This document shows, in pieces, positions 55,495 to 63,948 of a stretch of 64,000 nt of DNA (its first letter is position 1; every line of letters starts with the position of its first letter). The stretch lies in NCBI GenBank assembly GCA_035530655.1, contig DATKUK010000014.1, forward strand, positions 26,034 through 90,033, written 5' to 3'. The translations under genes and the position numbers were made by a program. A model generated the notes under the pieces. That model ran no database searches. It worked only from the letters and a program-made list of their open reading frames with translations, and was not told the DNA's origin. The stretch comes from DATKUK01 sp035530655 (GTDB lineage: Bacteria; Planctomycetota; Phycisphaerae; UBA1845; DATKUK01).

Positions 55495-55559
55495 GTTAAC
55501 CGCTAGGTTGTTTGCCGGAGGTCCCGACGAACGTCGGGATTCGAGTCCAAGTCGGGGAG
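55495..55559 (+). repeat. tRNA-Asn 3' fragment, copy 2, with palindromic insert
   Basis: GTTAACCGCTAGGTTG (55495-55510) and TTCGAGTCCAAGTCGGGGAG (55540-55559, one mismatch to the intact tRNA) flank the same ~29-base insert as copy 1, identical in all its bases and including palindrome TCCCGACGAACGTCGGGA (55522-55539). The 5' half of the tRNA is missing. Confidence 0.9.
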
Positions 55560-55607
55560 GCAAAATCAATCTGGCGAACTTTGTCGCCAGTTACAGCTAA
55601 CGAAAAC

Positions 55608-55636
55608 GCCCGACCAGGAAAGTGGCCGGGCATTTT
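55608..55636 (+). terminator. intrinsic terminator beyond the second tRNA fragment
   Basis: GCCCGACCA pairs with TGGCCGGGC (one mismatch) around GGAAAG, followed by ATTTTC; AAAA precedes it, so it could act in both directions. It may be the original terminator of the tRNA-Asn gene, now displaced 1.7 kb downstream. Confidence 0.65.
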
Positions 55637-55671
55637 CACATCCCGTTGCTGTCAAAGGCTCACGGCGATTC

Positions 55672-55693
55672 AGCCGCCTGCCCCCGCGCTCTC
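55672..55693. repeat. repeat block A flanking a methyltransferase
   Basis: AGCCGCCTGCCCCCGCGCTCTC matches 56949-56970 at 21 of 22 bases. Looser similarity continues for ~130-160 bases (GTGA...GGGGT.CAA..., later GTTAACAG...CGTTCG). Confidence 0.6.
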
Positions 55694-55876
55694 CGGTTCG
55701 CGGGTGAGACTTTGGGGTCCAAAGCCAACCGTCACGGTTCCGCTCGTTGGCCGAAAATCTGGCGGCGAACTCTCGGACTCCCTCTTGAACAGTCCGAGAC
55801 GGGTTAACAGAACCGTTCGCCTGGGGGCCAGCAGCGAAGCCGAGCCTTGGCCGCACGGCACGGATCGGACGTACTG

Positions 55877-56641
55877 TCAAGCGGCACCCGCTGCCGACGG
55901 TTCGCCGGTTTTGCGTGCCACGATCATGATCTCGATCTCGTCCAGATCGAGGAGCCTTCTGCCCCAGTTGCCCGCCGTTCCGCCCCACATGTTGAGCACA
56001 GACATGCCCGCGAGACGGAAGAGCAAGACCAGTTCTGTCGACAGGAAAGCCCGCTCTCGAACCGCAACGGGAGGCAGGCCTTCTCGCGGTGGGTGTTCCG
56101 ACGACTCAACCATAGCCAGCGGGTCAAAGCGTCCCTCCGCCACGTCCTTATTCGTGTACCTGCGAAGCATGGCCGCTCCGTTGAGCACGGTGAGCACGGC
56201 TTTCGCCTGGGGTTTCAGGCTTCGGGAGATATTGGACAGGATGTGCAGCGGCTGATCGATAGGATCATCGCTCTGGCCGAGAAGCCCGAAAGCTCCCTCG
56301 CAAAGACAGATTGCAGCATCGTACTTCTCGCGAAGCGAGAACCGCGTCGCATCCGAACGAATCCAGTTCACATCCACACCGGCCGCCCTGGCCGCATCGG
56401 CAGCTTGGGCAAGCATTCCCGAGGACAGGTCCAGTCCCGTGACGGCATATCCACGCCTGGCCAACTCGATGGAGTGACGCCCTGTCCCGCATCCGACGTC
56501 AAGAACCGAGCCCCCCGGTTGCAGCGACAACTCTTCAAGCAGGAAATCCACCTCGGCGAGTGTGTTCTTCGTGAAAACGTTATCCTCGTAGACCGGAGCA
56601 TGCGCATCAAAAAACGCTTCCCACGTGCTCTTCTCTGTCAT
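55877..56641 (-). CDS. class I SAM-dependent methyltransferase
   Basis: About 254 residues from ATG 56641 (MTEKSTWEAFFDAHAPVYED) with GAGAAGG upstream; the frame is open 32 codons further. Motif I VLDVGCGTGRHSIELARRGY, VTGLDLSSGMLAQA, YDAAICLCEGAFGLLGQ. The latter pattern is typical of small-molecule methyltransferases of unknown substrate. It sits between two related non-coding blocks (A at 55672, B at 56949) and follows the tRNA-associated region, so it may itself be an insert. Confidence 0.85.
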   Translation of the reverse strand: MTEKSTWEAFFDAHAPVYEDNVFTKNTLAEVDFLLEELSLQPGGSVLDVGCGTGRHSIELARRGYAVTGLDLSSGMLAQAADAARAAGVDVNWIRSDATRFSLREKYDAAICLCEGAFGLLGQSDDPIDQPLHILSNISRSLKPQAKAVLTVLNGAAMLRRYTNKDVAEGRFDPLAMVESSEHPPREGLPPVAVRERAFLSTELVLLFRLAGMSVLNMWGGTAGNWGRRLLDLDEIEIMIVARKTGEPSAAGAA

Positions 56642-57158
56642 CAGCCTTCTCTCTATTCCGCCGAACGCCGCGGTAGGCGACCTGCCCGCCTTCATGCACG
56701 GCCGATTCTCTCGGCAATATAGTATCCCCTGCAGCATGGAAACAAGCTCTCTGTTGGAGGAGCTGCACGGGTCGTCTTGCGCCCGACCGCAAGTTTGATG
56801 TTTTGCAGAAGCTGCCAGAAGTGCGTGATTGTGGAGTCACCGGAATCGGCATGGGCGGTTCAAAGCACGACTTTCCCCCTGAGCCGTTTGCCGATCTGTT
56901 CAGACAGGCTCGTGACTGGGGCTTTCGTACGAATGCACTCACAGGTAAAGCCGCCTGCCCCCGTGCTCTCGGGTCGTAGCCGTGACGTTCGGGGTTCAAC
57001 TGCGACGCGTGGGGTTGCAGTCGCAGCTCGAATGGAAAGCTCTCAAACTCTCGCGCTCTCAAGTTAACAGGGCGAGTTGGTTAACAGGCAAAAAACGTTC
57101 GGGCTCTCGAATGGCGTGTTTTCGAACTCGCCGCCGAGATAACTGATGCGAGAGGCCA
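56642..57158. other. 517 bp gap holding repeat block B
   Basis: Holds the second repeat block (from 56949) and the upstream region of the methyltransferase. No conserved frame on either strand. Two GTTAAC words (57063 region and 57079 region) recur as in block A. Confidence 0.45.
56949..56970. repeat. repeat block B flanking a methyltransferase
   Basis: AGCCGCCTGCCCCCGTGCTCTC, direct repeat of 55672-55693 with one mismatch, spaced 1,277 bases from it, in the same orientation. Weaker similarity extends to about 57110. Confidence 0.6.
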
Positions 57159-57545
57159 TTACCCGGCGGGGTTCTGCTGGGGCTGAGCCGGCCGCCGATC
57201 CAACACCAAGCGGAGTTCGAGACGCTTAAGCTCGCGCATGACCTCCAACCGTCCACGGTTAATCACGTACCACAGCTTGATGACGATCAGCAGTATTGCC
57301 CCCAGGATCAGGAAGGCCACCCCACGTATGGCCTCAAGCTGGTCAGTACTGTGTAGAACCTGACTCAAGCCAGGTACCAGAATCACAAGAGCAACAACGT
57401 GGTAGACCACGTACCAGATCATCAACCGTCTCTTCTTCTTCTTGAACTCGCTGGTGATCTGTAGCCGCAGCACTTCCTCTCGGGCCGGATCGAACTTGAC
57501 ATCCTTTTCCAGCAGGTCCAGAAGCTCATGTTCAAAGTCGCTCAT
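57159..57545 (-). CDS. small membrane protein paired with an ECF sigma factor (possible anti-sigma)
   Basis: 128 residues. A charged N-terminal region (SDFEHELLDLLEKDVKFDP) is followed by two transmembrane helices (~42-60 YVVYHVVALVILVPGLS and ~76-96 VAFLILGAILLIVIKLWYV) and a cytoplasmic coiled tail (LEVMRELKRLELRL). It starts one base after the sigma gene's stop, a layout usual for planctomycete ECF sigma factors and DUF6768-like membrane proteins; the family name is recollection. An anti-sigma role is inferred from position only. Confidence 0.7.
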   Translation of the reverse strand: MSDFEHELLDLLEKDVKFDPAREEVLRLQITSEFKKKKRRLMIWYVVYHVVALVILVPGLSQVLHSTDQLEAIRGVAFLILGAILLIVIKLWYVINRGRLEVMRELKRLELRLVLDRRPAQPQQNPAG

Positions 57546-57546
57546 G

Positions 57547-58071
57547 TCATTTCTCCAGTATTCTCTTCAATTCAGCCCGCGCTCTGTTCAGCCGGGATTT
57601 GATCGTTCCCTCAGGGATGCCCAAGATCCCGGCAATCTCGCTGAGCGCGAACCCTTCAAAGTATCGCAAAGTCAGTACTGCCTGCATGTGCCCGGGGAGC
57701 AACTCTATCGCTTCTCGGAGCTCCATTGACTCGGTCGCTCGCTGACCGGCATTTGAATTCACGGCAAACTCTTGATTCAGCCATCTATCGCGTGCCTCTT
57801 GGGTGAGCCGGTCCTTGCACTTGTTCGTGACGATTCGATATGCCCAGGCAGCAAAGGCACTGGGATCGTCCAGCTTTTGCAGCCCTCTGACGATACCAAT
57901 CCACGCTTCCTGACAGGCATCCCAGGCCTTGTCATCCTGGCCCAGAAGTCGCCGTGCGTAGGCGTACATCCGCCTTTGCCAACGCTGAACAAGGGCGTCC
58001 AACGCAGACGCACTGCCAGCCTGAGCCTCAATCACGAGGCCCTCGTCGATTAACTGGCCAGTTCGGTCCAT
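57547..58071 (-). CDS. ECF-type RNA polymerase sigma factor
   Basis: About 174 residues from ATG 58071 (MDRTGQLIDEGLVIEAQAGS); the frame is open 57 codons further. Region 2: YAYARRLLGQDDKAWDACQEAWIG split over ~38-62, and AFAAWAYRIVTNKCKDRL. Region 4: LLPGHMQAVLTLRYFEGFAL with SEIAGILGIPEGTIKSRLNRAR. The short form lacks domain 3, as in ECFs. Its target promoters cannot be read from the window. Confidence 0.93.
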   Translation of the reverse strand: MDRTGQLIDEGLVIEAQAGSASALDALVQRWQRRMYAYARRLLGQDDKAWDACQEAWIGIVRGLQKLDDPSAFAAWAYRIVTNKCKDRLTQEARDRWLNQEFAVNSNAGQRATESMELREAIELLPGHMQAVLTLRYFEGFALSEIAGILGIPEGTIKSRLNRARAELKRILEK

Positions 58072-58265
58072 TCCACTAACATCATGTCTTGCCAAGAGGT
58101 CGCCAGGTTCCATGCAAATGACAAAAAGCGTCCGCACTCGCCTGGTCGGACCAAGTGTACCTCTTCCTCCAGGGCGGTTCGAGCGGGCGTCGAGGCCATC
58201 CGAACGCGTCCATACGGACGCCCGCATCGGCGGACATTTCAAACTCGCCTGCCGCAGTGGCAGAA

Positions 58266-58298
58266 GGCCAGACGCCGCTCACGCGGCGGCGCCTGGCC
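58266..58298. repeat. strong GC-rich hairpin between ECF sigma and BtrH-like genes
   Basis: GGCCAG-CGCCGC pairs with GCGGCG-CTGGCC around TCAC, with an A bulge on one side and GCGC on the other. It lies 23 bases past the stop of the BtrH-like gene on the minus strand; no T-tract follows, so it may be a repeat or mRNA stabiliser. Confidence 0.5.
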
Positions 58299-58320
58299 AC
58301 ATGCCTGCCACCGTTATCCA

Positions 58321-59637
58321 TCACGCCACGGCCGCGAGTGCCTTTCTCATACCGTCGGCCACAGCCAAGAGCTCAGCCTTGACGGGCCTGAGCACCTTGT
58401 CGGCGTGAACCTTCTGCTTTTCCAGGTCGCCGATGAACTCTCGATAGCTTTCCGATCCATTTTCCGATATGGCCGGGGCGAGCAGTTGAGCAACCTGGTC
58501 GTAGTGCGAGGCCGCGCCGGCCACATGGGGTCTTGCAGTCTGCGAGAAGGACGGCATTTGCTCGCGCAGGAAGCCCGCAGCCACGCCACTTCGATGGGTC
58601 ATCGCGCGGGCCACCACCGACGCACTCTTCCATCCAGCTTGGGCCTTGGTCTGGCAAGGAGGACAGAAGTGCGCGACGCGCTCCATCTGCCCGATCCACT
58701 CGTCCATTGCATCCACGCCGAACGCGGAGTACTCCCTTCTGGCGAAAGCTTCTCCCTTGGCCTCAATTCGACTGACGGCGATCTGGAACAGTGCGGCGTT
58801 TGCTTCTTCTTCGTCCAGCTCCGGGTCAACCAGCCGAACTGCGAAAACCTCGCCCTGCACGAGGTCGGCGATCTCGTTGTCCGTTTTGCCGTTGAGATGA
58901 GCACCAAGGATGGCGCCGTCATCGGTCACCTGTGTCACGATACCTGCCCACCACGGCTCGACCCAGGCGCCCTTGCGGGTCTCCCATCCGCCTGAAGTGA
59001 CGACAACATGGCCCGCTTCCATGATTGGGCGGATCGCGTGGGCACAGCCCTGGCGATGGGCCCGCAGGGCCTGCTGACTGCCTGAGCGGCCCGGATGCCT
59101 CGGCAGTGCCACCGGCTCGACCGACAGACCCAGCCGCTGCCAGGCCGTTTGAACGGGCCCGACGTGGCTGATCCATGCCTGGGACACCCAGAGTTCCTTA
59201 CAGTCGTTGCCCGTGTCGAAGCCCGGCGCGAAGGCGTTGGCCGTCAGCGCCAGCAGCGATTCGTACGTGACGCGTCGGCCCAGAAGGCGCGACGCCTCCT
59301 GCATGGCCAGGCAGAATGAGTCGGCTTCCGTTCCGTTGCCTCGCAGCGCAACGTGGGCGTAGTCGACTTTTCCGGGCGTGACTTTTGCCTGCCTTTCGAC
59401 GTAACGCTTCAATTCCGGCCAGCTCTTAAAGCCAAAGTCCATCGCAAGGGCATACTGAACGTCCACGAGGCCGACCGAGCCGGCAAGGATGTCGGCATCG
59501 CTCTTGCCCTCGAACTGCTTGAGTCTGCGCAGGACACCACAACAGGAGGGCCTGCCTTGCTCGTGGGCCTTCAGCAGGTCTTTGGCCTGATTGCGAAGCT
59601 GCTCGAGGCTGGGACTGGGGGGTAGAGACGGAGACAT
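58321..59637 (-). CDS. BtrH N-terminal-like protein with an N-terminal helical domain
   Basis: About 438 residues from ATG 59637, with AAGGAAGG upstream. Residues ~5-80 (LEQLRNQAKDLLKAHEQG ... DVQYALAMDFGFKSWPELKRYVE) form the helical module often found before ankyrin or C39-like domains in environmental proteins. Residues ~95-300 resemble the BtrH/C39-like fold (EASRLLGRRVTYESLLALTA, GGWETRKGAWVEPWWAG). The rest is helical. Role unknown; a cysteine-peptidase-like or acyltransferase activity is possible but the active-site residues are not verified. Confidence 0.6.
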   Translation of the reverse strand: MSPSLPPSPSLEQLRNQAKDLLKAHEQGRPSCCGVLRRLKQFEGKSDADILAGSVGLVDVQYALAMDFGFKSWPELKRYVERQAKVTPGKVDYAHVALRGNGTEADSFCLAMQEASRLLGRRVTYESLLALTANAFAPGFDTGNDCKELWVSQAWISHVGPVQTAWQRLGLSVEPVALPRHPGRSGSQQALRAHRQGCAHAIRPIMEAGHVVVTSGGWETRKGAWVEPWWAGIVTQVTDDGAILGAHLNGKTDNEIADLVQGEVFAVRLVDPELDEEEANAALFQIAVSRIEAKGEAFARREYSAFGVDAMDEWIGQMERVAHFCPPCQTKAQAGWKSASVVARAMTHRSGVAAGFLREQMPSFSQTARPHVAGAASHYDQVAQLLAPAISENGSESYREFIGDLEKQKVHADKVLRPVKAELLAVADGMRKALAAVA

Positions 59638-59959
59638 GGTACGCCTTCCTTTCCGTTGCGCCCGGGCCTGCATGCATGGGCAGAAAAGAAGGTTTCTACA
59701 GATTATCCTCGAAGGTGGGCTCGGTCCTTTCCGCAGACCGGGAGGCGTCCTTCGGCCGCCAATATTATGGTACCTTTGTAGGATAGGGCGTCAAGTGAAT
59801 TCCGACGATTTCGATGTTGGCAGTCAAGCCTCTCAGAAAACGCGGCCATTTCGAACTCCCCGGCGGCATGGGTCGCCGGCGTAGGCCGAACCGTGGGGGG
59901 CCATCAACATAGCGGCGAGATCGCGCTTATGATACTCACCGAGTGAGATATGTGCTGAG
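59638..59959. other. 322 bp gap between BtrH-like and YhiN-like genes (divergent)
   Basis: Holds a small inverted repeat CCGGCG...CGCCGG (59860-59879) and the word ATTTCGAACTC (see also 57118 and 58234). Otherwise nothing recognised. Confidence 0.45.
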
Positions 59960-61219
59960 ATGAAACGTCGCTGCTGCATAATCGTTGGGGCCGGGCCGGC
60001 AGGGCTGTCGGCTGCCATCGCGGCCGCCCGCGGCGGGCAATCGGTCGTGGTGCTGGAGAAGAACGACCAGCCAGGCCGCAAGCTCCTGCTTGCCGGCGGA
60101 AAGCGAGCCAACCTGATGGACCCGGCCACGCCCGCGCCGAGTGCCCTGGAGGCTTACGGGCGCAGCGGACGCTTCCTCCGCCAGGCGCTTGCCTCGTTCA
60201 GCCTGGCTGGGTTCCTGAAAGAGCTGGGCGTCGAGACCGAACGAGACCAGGACGATCCGCAGAGAGGGAGCGTATATGTCCGTGGTGGATCGCGTCGCCT
60301 GCTGGATGCGCTGCTGGCCGAAGCCGACAAGCTGAAAGTCGAAATCGTCTCCGGCGCGGCTGTGCGTAGCGCCGCTCGGCTGGCGGACGGCGGCTTCGAG
60401 GTAGCGACGTCGCGCCTGGCCTGGAAGTGCAGCCGCTTGATCATCGCCACGGGAGGTGTGACCTATCCGTCAACCGGCTCCTGCGGCGACGGCTACCGTC
60501 TGGCTGGGATGTTCGGCCACGAGGTGGAGGCTCCCCGCCCGGCGCTGGGCGCACTGGTCACCGAGCCGAGCTTCCCGAGCATGGCCGGGGTCTCGGTAGC
60601 CGACGCGTCGATGACCCTGCGCCGCGATGGGCGCAAGCTGGCCACAGGGCGCGGGGCGTTGCTGTTTACCCATCATGGAGTATCCGGCCCACTTGCGCTG
60701 GACGTGAGTTTGGAGCTGGCCCGCGCGTCGTCGTCACCGCAGGAAGTTCCCGGCGCGCAGCTTGTGGCCGACCTGTGCCCAGATATGACCCGAGAGCGCA
60801 TCGTCGAGGAGTTTCTGGCCGCTTCAAAGGCCAGGCCCAAACGCCGTTTGGCTTCTGCCGGGCTGATCGCAACGTTGAGCGCGCGGTTGGTAGCCGAGTT
60901 GGCCCGCCACGCCGGCATCGACCCGGCCCGGCGCCTGGGCGAGATCTCGCGACGCGAGTTCGGGTTGCTGGCCGGCAGCGTCAAGGCGTTGACCATGATC
61001 GTCTGCAAGCCACTCGACCCGCACGGGGCCATGGTCACCGTCGGCGGGGTGGTTACCAAAGGACTCGATCCGTACACAATGGAGAGCCGCATATCGCCCG
61101 GCCTGTGCTTTGCCGGTGAGGTGCTCGCACCCGCCGGTCGCTGCGGCGGCTATAACCTGCTGATGGCCTTCGCCACCGGTTATGCGGCGGGCGCTCGACC
61201 CCATGCCTCTACATCCTGA
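59960..61219 (+). CDS. NAD(P)/FAD-dependent oxidoreductase, YhiN/HI0933 family
   Basis: 419 residues, usual length. Rossmann FAD-binding IVGAGPAGLSAAIAAARGG at ~8-26, then EKNDQPGRKLLLAGGKRANL where the family normally has GSGRCNLTN; the altered residues are notable but common in some members. ATGGVTYPSTGSCGDGYRLA, the LFTHHGVSGPLALDVS segment and the C-terminal GLCFAGEVLAPAGRCGGYNLLMAFATGYAAG split over ~385-410 are the family signatures. A flavoprotein of unknown physiological substrate. Confidence 0.9.
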   Translation: MKRRCCIIVGAGPAGLSAAIAAARGGQSVVVLEKNDQPGRKLLLAGGKRANLMDPATPAPSALEAYGRSGRFLRQALASFSLAGFLKELGVETERDQDDPQRGSVYVRGGSRRLLDALLAEADKLKVEIVSGAAVRSAARLADGGFEVATSRLAWKCSRLIIATGGVTYPSTGSCGDGYRLAGMFGHEVEAPRPALGALVTEPSFPSMAGVSVADASMTLRRDGRKLATGRGALLFTHHGVSGPLALDVSLELARASSSPQEVPGAQLVADLCPDMTRERIVEEFLAASKARPKRRLASAGLIATLSARLVAELARHAGIDPARRLGEISRREFGLLAGSVKALTMIVCKPLDPHGAMVTVGGVVTKGLDPYTMESRISPGLCFAGEVLAPAGRCGGYNLLMAFATGYAAGARPHASTS

Positions 61220-61569
61220 TTGGTCGTCGCCCGTTAAGCTGAAGAAGGAATCCTTGGTTTCGATTTGCGTGGGGTCAATGCCATTCTTAGTTGATTGTCG
61301 AGCGGCTCCCTGGGTCACGCCACTTGTTCCAGGCAGCCCTTCAACTGCGTGTGCAGCGCCGCCGGCGCCCGACGCGAGAGGCAGATCACAGGTATGAGGT
61401 CGGCCTCGCGGATTGTAGAAAGGTTGCTGGCCGGGCCTGCAATCGCTTGCACATATCGCTGATAAAGGCTTATGCTCGGAACCTCTGCCTAGCGGCGAAT
61501 GGCGAAATGGACTCTTGATGCAAGTCACTACGTCATCTTTCGCATCGCGGAGAATGGAGCATCGGTACT
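61220..61569. other. 350 bp gap
   Basis: No recognisable gene or repeat. The start region of the DUF4238-like gene is at its right end. Confidence 0.4.
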
Positions 61570-62403
61570 GTGGTTAGGTCAAGAAGACACCACTACATCG
61601 CGCAGTTTTACCTTCGAAACTTCGCAAACCCCTTGTTCTCTGACAAGATCCACGTATACGAGCGTGCCAGCGGATGTTGGCAGAAGAGGACCCCCCGCGG
61701 TGTCGGGTGGTTTCCGCACCTCTACAGCATGTTAAATCAACACGGTGAACGAACGGACGACTTCGAACGATTCCTTAGTGAACACATCGAGACCCCAGCC
61801 GGGACTTCACTTCGGAGAGCCGCGCAATTCCCGGAGTCGCTCTCACGGCAAGAACGCGAAGCCGTGGCCATGTTTATGGGCATCACGGCCGCGCGTACAC
61901 CTGCCATGATGGGAGTTACGGTACAAGCGTACTTCGACTCGCTCCCGACCACGGAAGTCAACGACCTGGATGCGGTGGTCAGTTTGTGGTGCTCAATGAC
62001 AGGGCGGATGAGTTCTGATCCGGAGAGGGCGCGACGCGAGTTCATGAAACCCAGTGCCTTCGGCGCGATACTCGTATGGGCCGTCTCATTGCGGGATCGT
62101 CTGCTCGAATGGACCTGGACGTGGGTTCGCACGACGCCTGACCAGCCGTTCGTAACGAGCGACTGGCCCGTCTACGCTGAGTACGTTGAGCAGAATGACC
62201 TTCGATTGCTGAGTTTCCCACTCTCCTCCGAGGTAGCTCTGGTCGTCAACAATAGCGGCATGATCCGCCAGGACCGAGACGCGTTGCAGGATGTGCGTGC
62301 AATGAACCGACGGACCATGGAGCGCGCGTCTGAGTTCATCGTGTGTCGCCAGCCGACGTTCCTTGGGGACGAGGACTTGCGTCAATGGGCGGGACATGCC
62401 TGA
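61570..62403 (+). CDS. DUF4238-like protein
   Basis: 277 residues from GTG. The start RSRRHHYIAQFYLRNFANPL is the family signature (HHYxPxxYLRxF). A later segment TPDQPFVTSDWPVYAEYVEQ and LSFPLSSEVALVVNNSG fit the conserved middle, and a final AMNRRTMERASEFIVCRQP resembles the family's C-terminal (N)xxxxxxAxxxI pattern. Its function is unknown; such proteins often occur in mobile or accessory gene islands. Confidence 0.8.
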   Translation: MVRSRRHHYIAQFYLRNFANPLFSDKIHVYERASGCWQKRTPRGVGWFPHLYSMLNQHGERTDDFERFLSEHIETPAGTSLRRAAQFPESLSRQEREAVAMFMGITAARTPAMMGVTVQAYFDSLPTTEVNDLDAVVSLWCSMTGRMSSDPERARREFMKPSAFGAILVWAVSLRDRLLEWTWTWVRTTPDQPFVTSDWPVYAEYVEQNDLRLLSFPLSSEVALVVNNSGMIRQDRDALQDVRAMNRRTMERASEFIVCRQPTFLGDEDLRQWAGHA

Positions 62404-62680
62404 GTCAGGAAGCGAGGCGCTCGGGCGCACACCACGTTGGTGTTGCAGAGGACATGCTTACGCAGACAACCCGAAAGTGTGGGCCAGCGCACCTCGACGT
62501 ACGGCTCGGAGAACGGATAAGTACATCCACGCATGGGGTGCACAGGCCACCCGAGAATCGATCCGGCGCCCTTCGCTTCGCGAAGGACGGGGCACCCACA
62601 GGCCTGCCAGTACGTACAAGCCAGGGTGCCATGTATCAGTCTCACTTTCGTCAAGGAAATCGAGCCGTCCAGGCATCAGC

Positions 62681-63277
62681 TCAACTATCACCCTCTCCCA
62701 GCTCCGCGATCAGATCTTGAAACCAGCCCCATCCGAATGTCGCAAGATGATCCACATCTACCGTCCCGAATACTCTTGAGCGCGCGCCACCGGGCGCGAT
62801 CAGTACATACATGCGCGCACCGTCTGACTCCCGCCTGACCGCCCTGATCTCGAAGGACTCAGGGGAAGCGAGTTGCTCGTCAACGCCGTTTCCAAGAGTG
62901 GCATAGACGATCTTGTATTCAGCGAAGCACTTAGATTTCTCAATCATCCGATATTGGGTTTCGATGCTCCGCTCAAGGGTACCGAGAACATAGTCCTTCA
63001 GATCCTCGTTCGGGCCGAATCCGGTCGTCTTCAAGTAGTTCTGCTCCGTCCATGACCGCGTAGGCATGACGGCTACGCATCGAGCTGACGCTTTGGAATC
63101 AGCCGTGCGGCACGTTGCGAGAGCGTTGTCCAAGACTTTGCGCTGCGCAGCGTCCGCCTCTGCACGCGTTACATATTTCTTACCCGCGTATTCGTACTTG
63201 ACGGCCCTTAGACAACCGGTCGACAAGAGCAACGCAATGGCCATGCTCACGGTTACAACCCATTTCGCTGATCTCAT
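62681..63277 (-). CDS. lipoprotein of unknown function
   Basis: 198 residues with a signal peptide and lipobox LSTGC (~18-22) from MRSAKWVVTVSMAIALLLST. The mature part contains the NYLKTTGFGPNEDLKDYV segment and a C-terminal DHLATFGWGWFQDLIAELG. Its start overlaps the stop of the CsgG-like gene (ATGA) with AGGGAGAAGAA upstream, so the two are translationally coupled and probably act at the outer membrane together. Confidence 0.75.
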   Translation of the reverse strand: MRSAKWVVTVSMAIALLLSTGCLRAVKYEYAGKKYVTRAEADAAQRKVLDNALATCRTADSKASARCVAVMPTRSWTEQNYLKTTGFGPNEDLKDYVLGTLERSIETQYRMIEKSKCFAEYKIVYATLGNGVDEQLASPESFEIRAVRRESDGARMYVLIAPGGARSRVFGTVDVDHLATFGWGWFQDLIAELGEGDS

Positions 63278-63828
63278 GGTTCTTCTCCCTTGCTGAAGTT
63301 TTGCGCTGCGGACTTTTCATAAGCAGCATCTTGAAGCTCCGCGGCCAACTGGCAGACCGCCTTCTCCATGGCGTTGTCGAGGAGCATTGCTCCGCAGGAC
63401 ACGCCGCCACCTATTCCGAAAACGGCAGCATGCGAGCGGGATGCAGCCGCGCGCCCGCTGCGGGTAAACTCGACGAGCCCCGTGGCTACCGACAGAAGGC
63501 GCGCTTGTATTTCGCACGTTGCGGTTGACTCGGCGAAGGTGATCATACCCAGCAAGTTGAACGAGCCATCCTCTAGCCCCGATTGGGTGATGCTGGCAAT
63601 CACGATGTACGGGACCCCAACCAGTTTGCCGATGGGCACGGCGGTATCCGGATCAACGAGATCGGTCATCTGCAGGTCTTGTTCGACCAGGACCTTGTGA
63701 AGTCCAGCCCGTTCGTGGAGGCTGAATGCCCCGGTCTGGGAAAGCTGGTGGTGGAGGCGATCCAGCGCAGATTCCGCCAACAGCTCTCCGCCGGACCGCC
63801 CCTTGTTCACCATCGAAACGATGGCCAC
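63274..63828 (-). CDS. CsgG/HfaB-like protein, possibly with a different N-terminus
   Basis: 184 residues from GTG 63828. AIVSMVNKGRSGGELLAESALD, SLHERAGLHKVLVEQDLQM, AVPIGKLVGVPYIVIASIT and the later ESTATCEIQARLLSVATGLV match the CsgG-like domain (assembly proteins with an alpha/beta fold). A signal peptide is absent, and the reading frame stays open to the window edge with no good start, so the true N-terminus may lie further upstream. Pore-forming outer-membrane function is possible only if a lipoprotein signal exists. Confidence 0.65.
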   Translation of the reverse strand: MAIVSMVNKGRSGGELLAESALDRLHHQLSQTGAFSLHERAGLHKVLVEQDLQMTDLVDPDTAVPIGKLVGVPYIVIASITQSGLEDGSFNLLGMITFAESTATCEIQARLLSVATGLVEFTRSGRAAASRSHAAVFGIGGGVSCGAMLLDNAMEKAVCQLAAELQDAAYEKSAAQNFSKGEEP

Positions 63829-63948
63829 ACGAATCGGCCCGCCAGGTAACGGTGCCCTACTAACACTACAGCGCCGCTTAGGCTCAAGTGATTGGGCGGC
63901 GTGCGCCGATGAAGTCTTCCAAGTAACTATTACTGGAGGACTTACGGC

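Noticed and set aside
54245..55559. The two tRNA-like segments as functional tRNA genes or tRNA introns
   Set aside because: Both lack the acceptor 5' strand and the D arm, and the T stem is interrupted by the insert; no group I or group II intron features are present.
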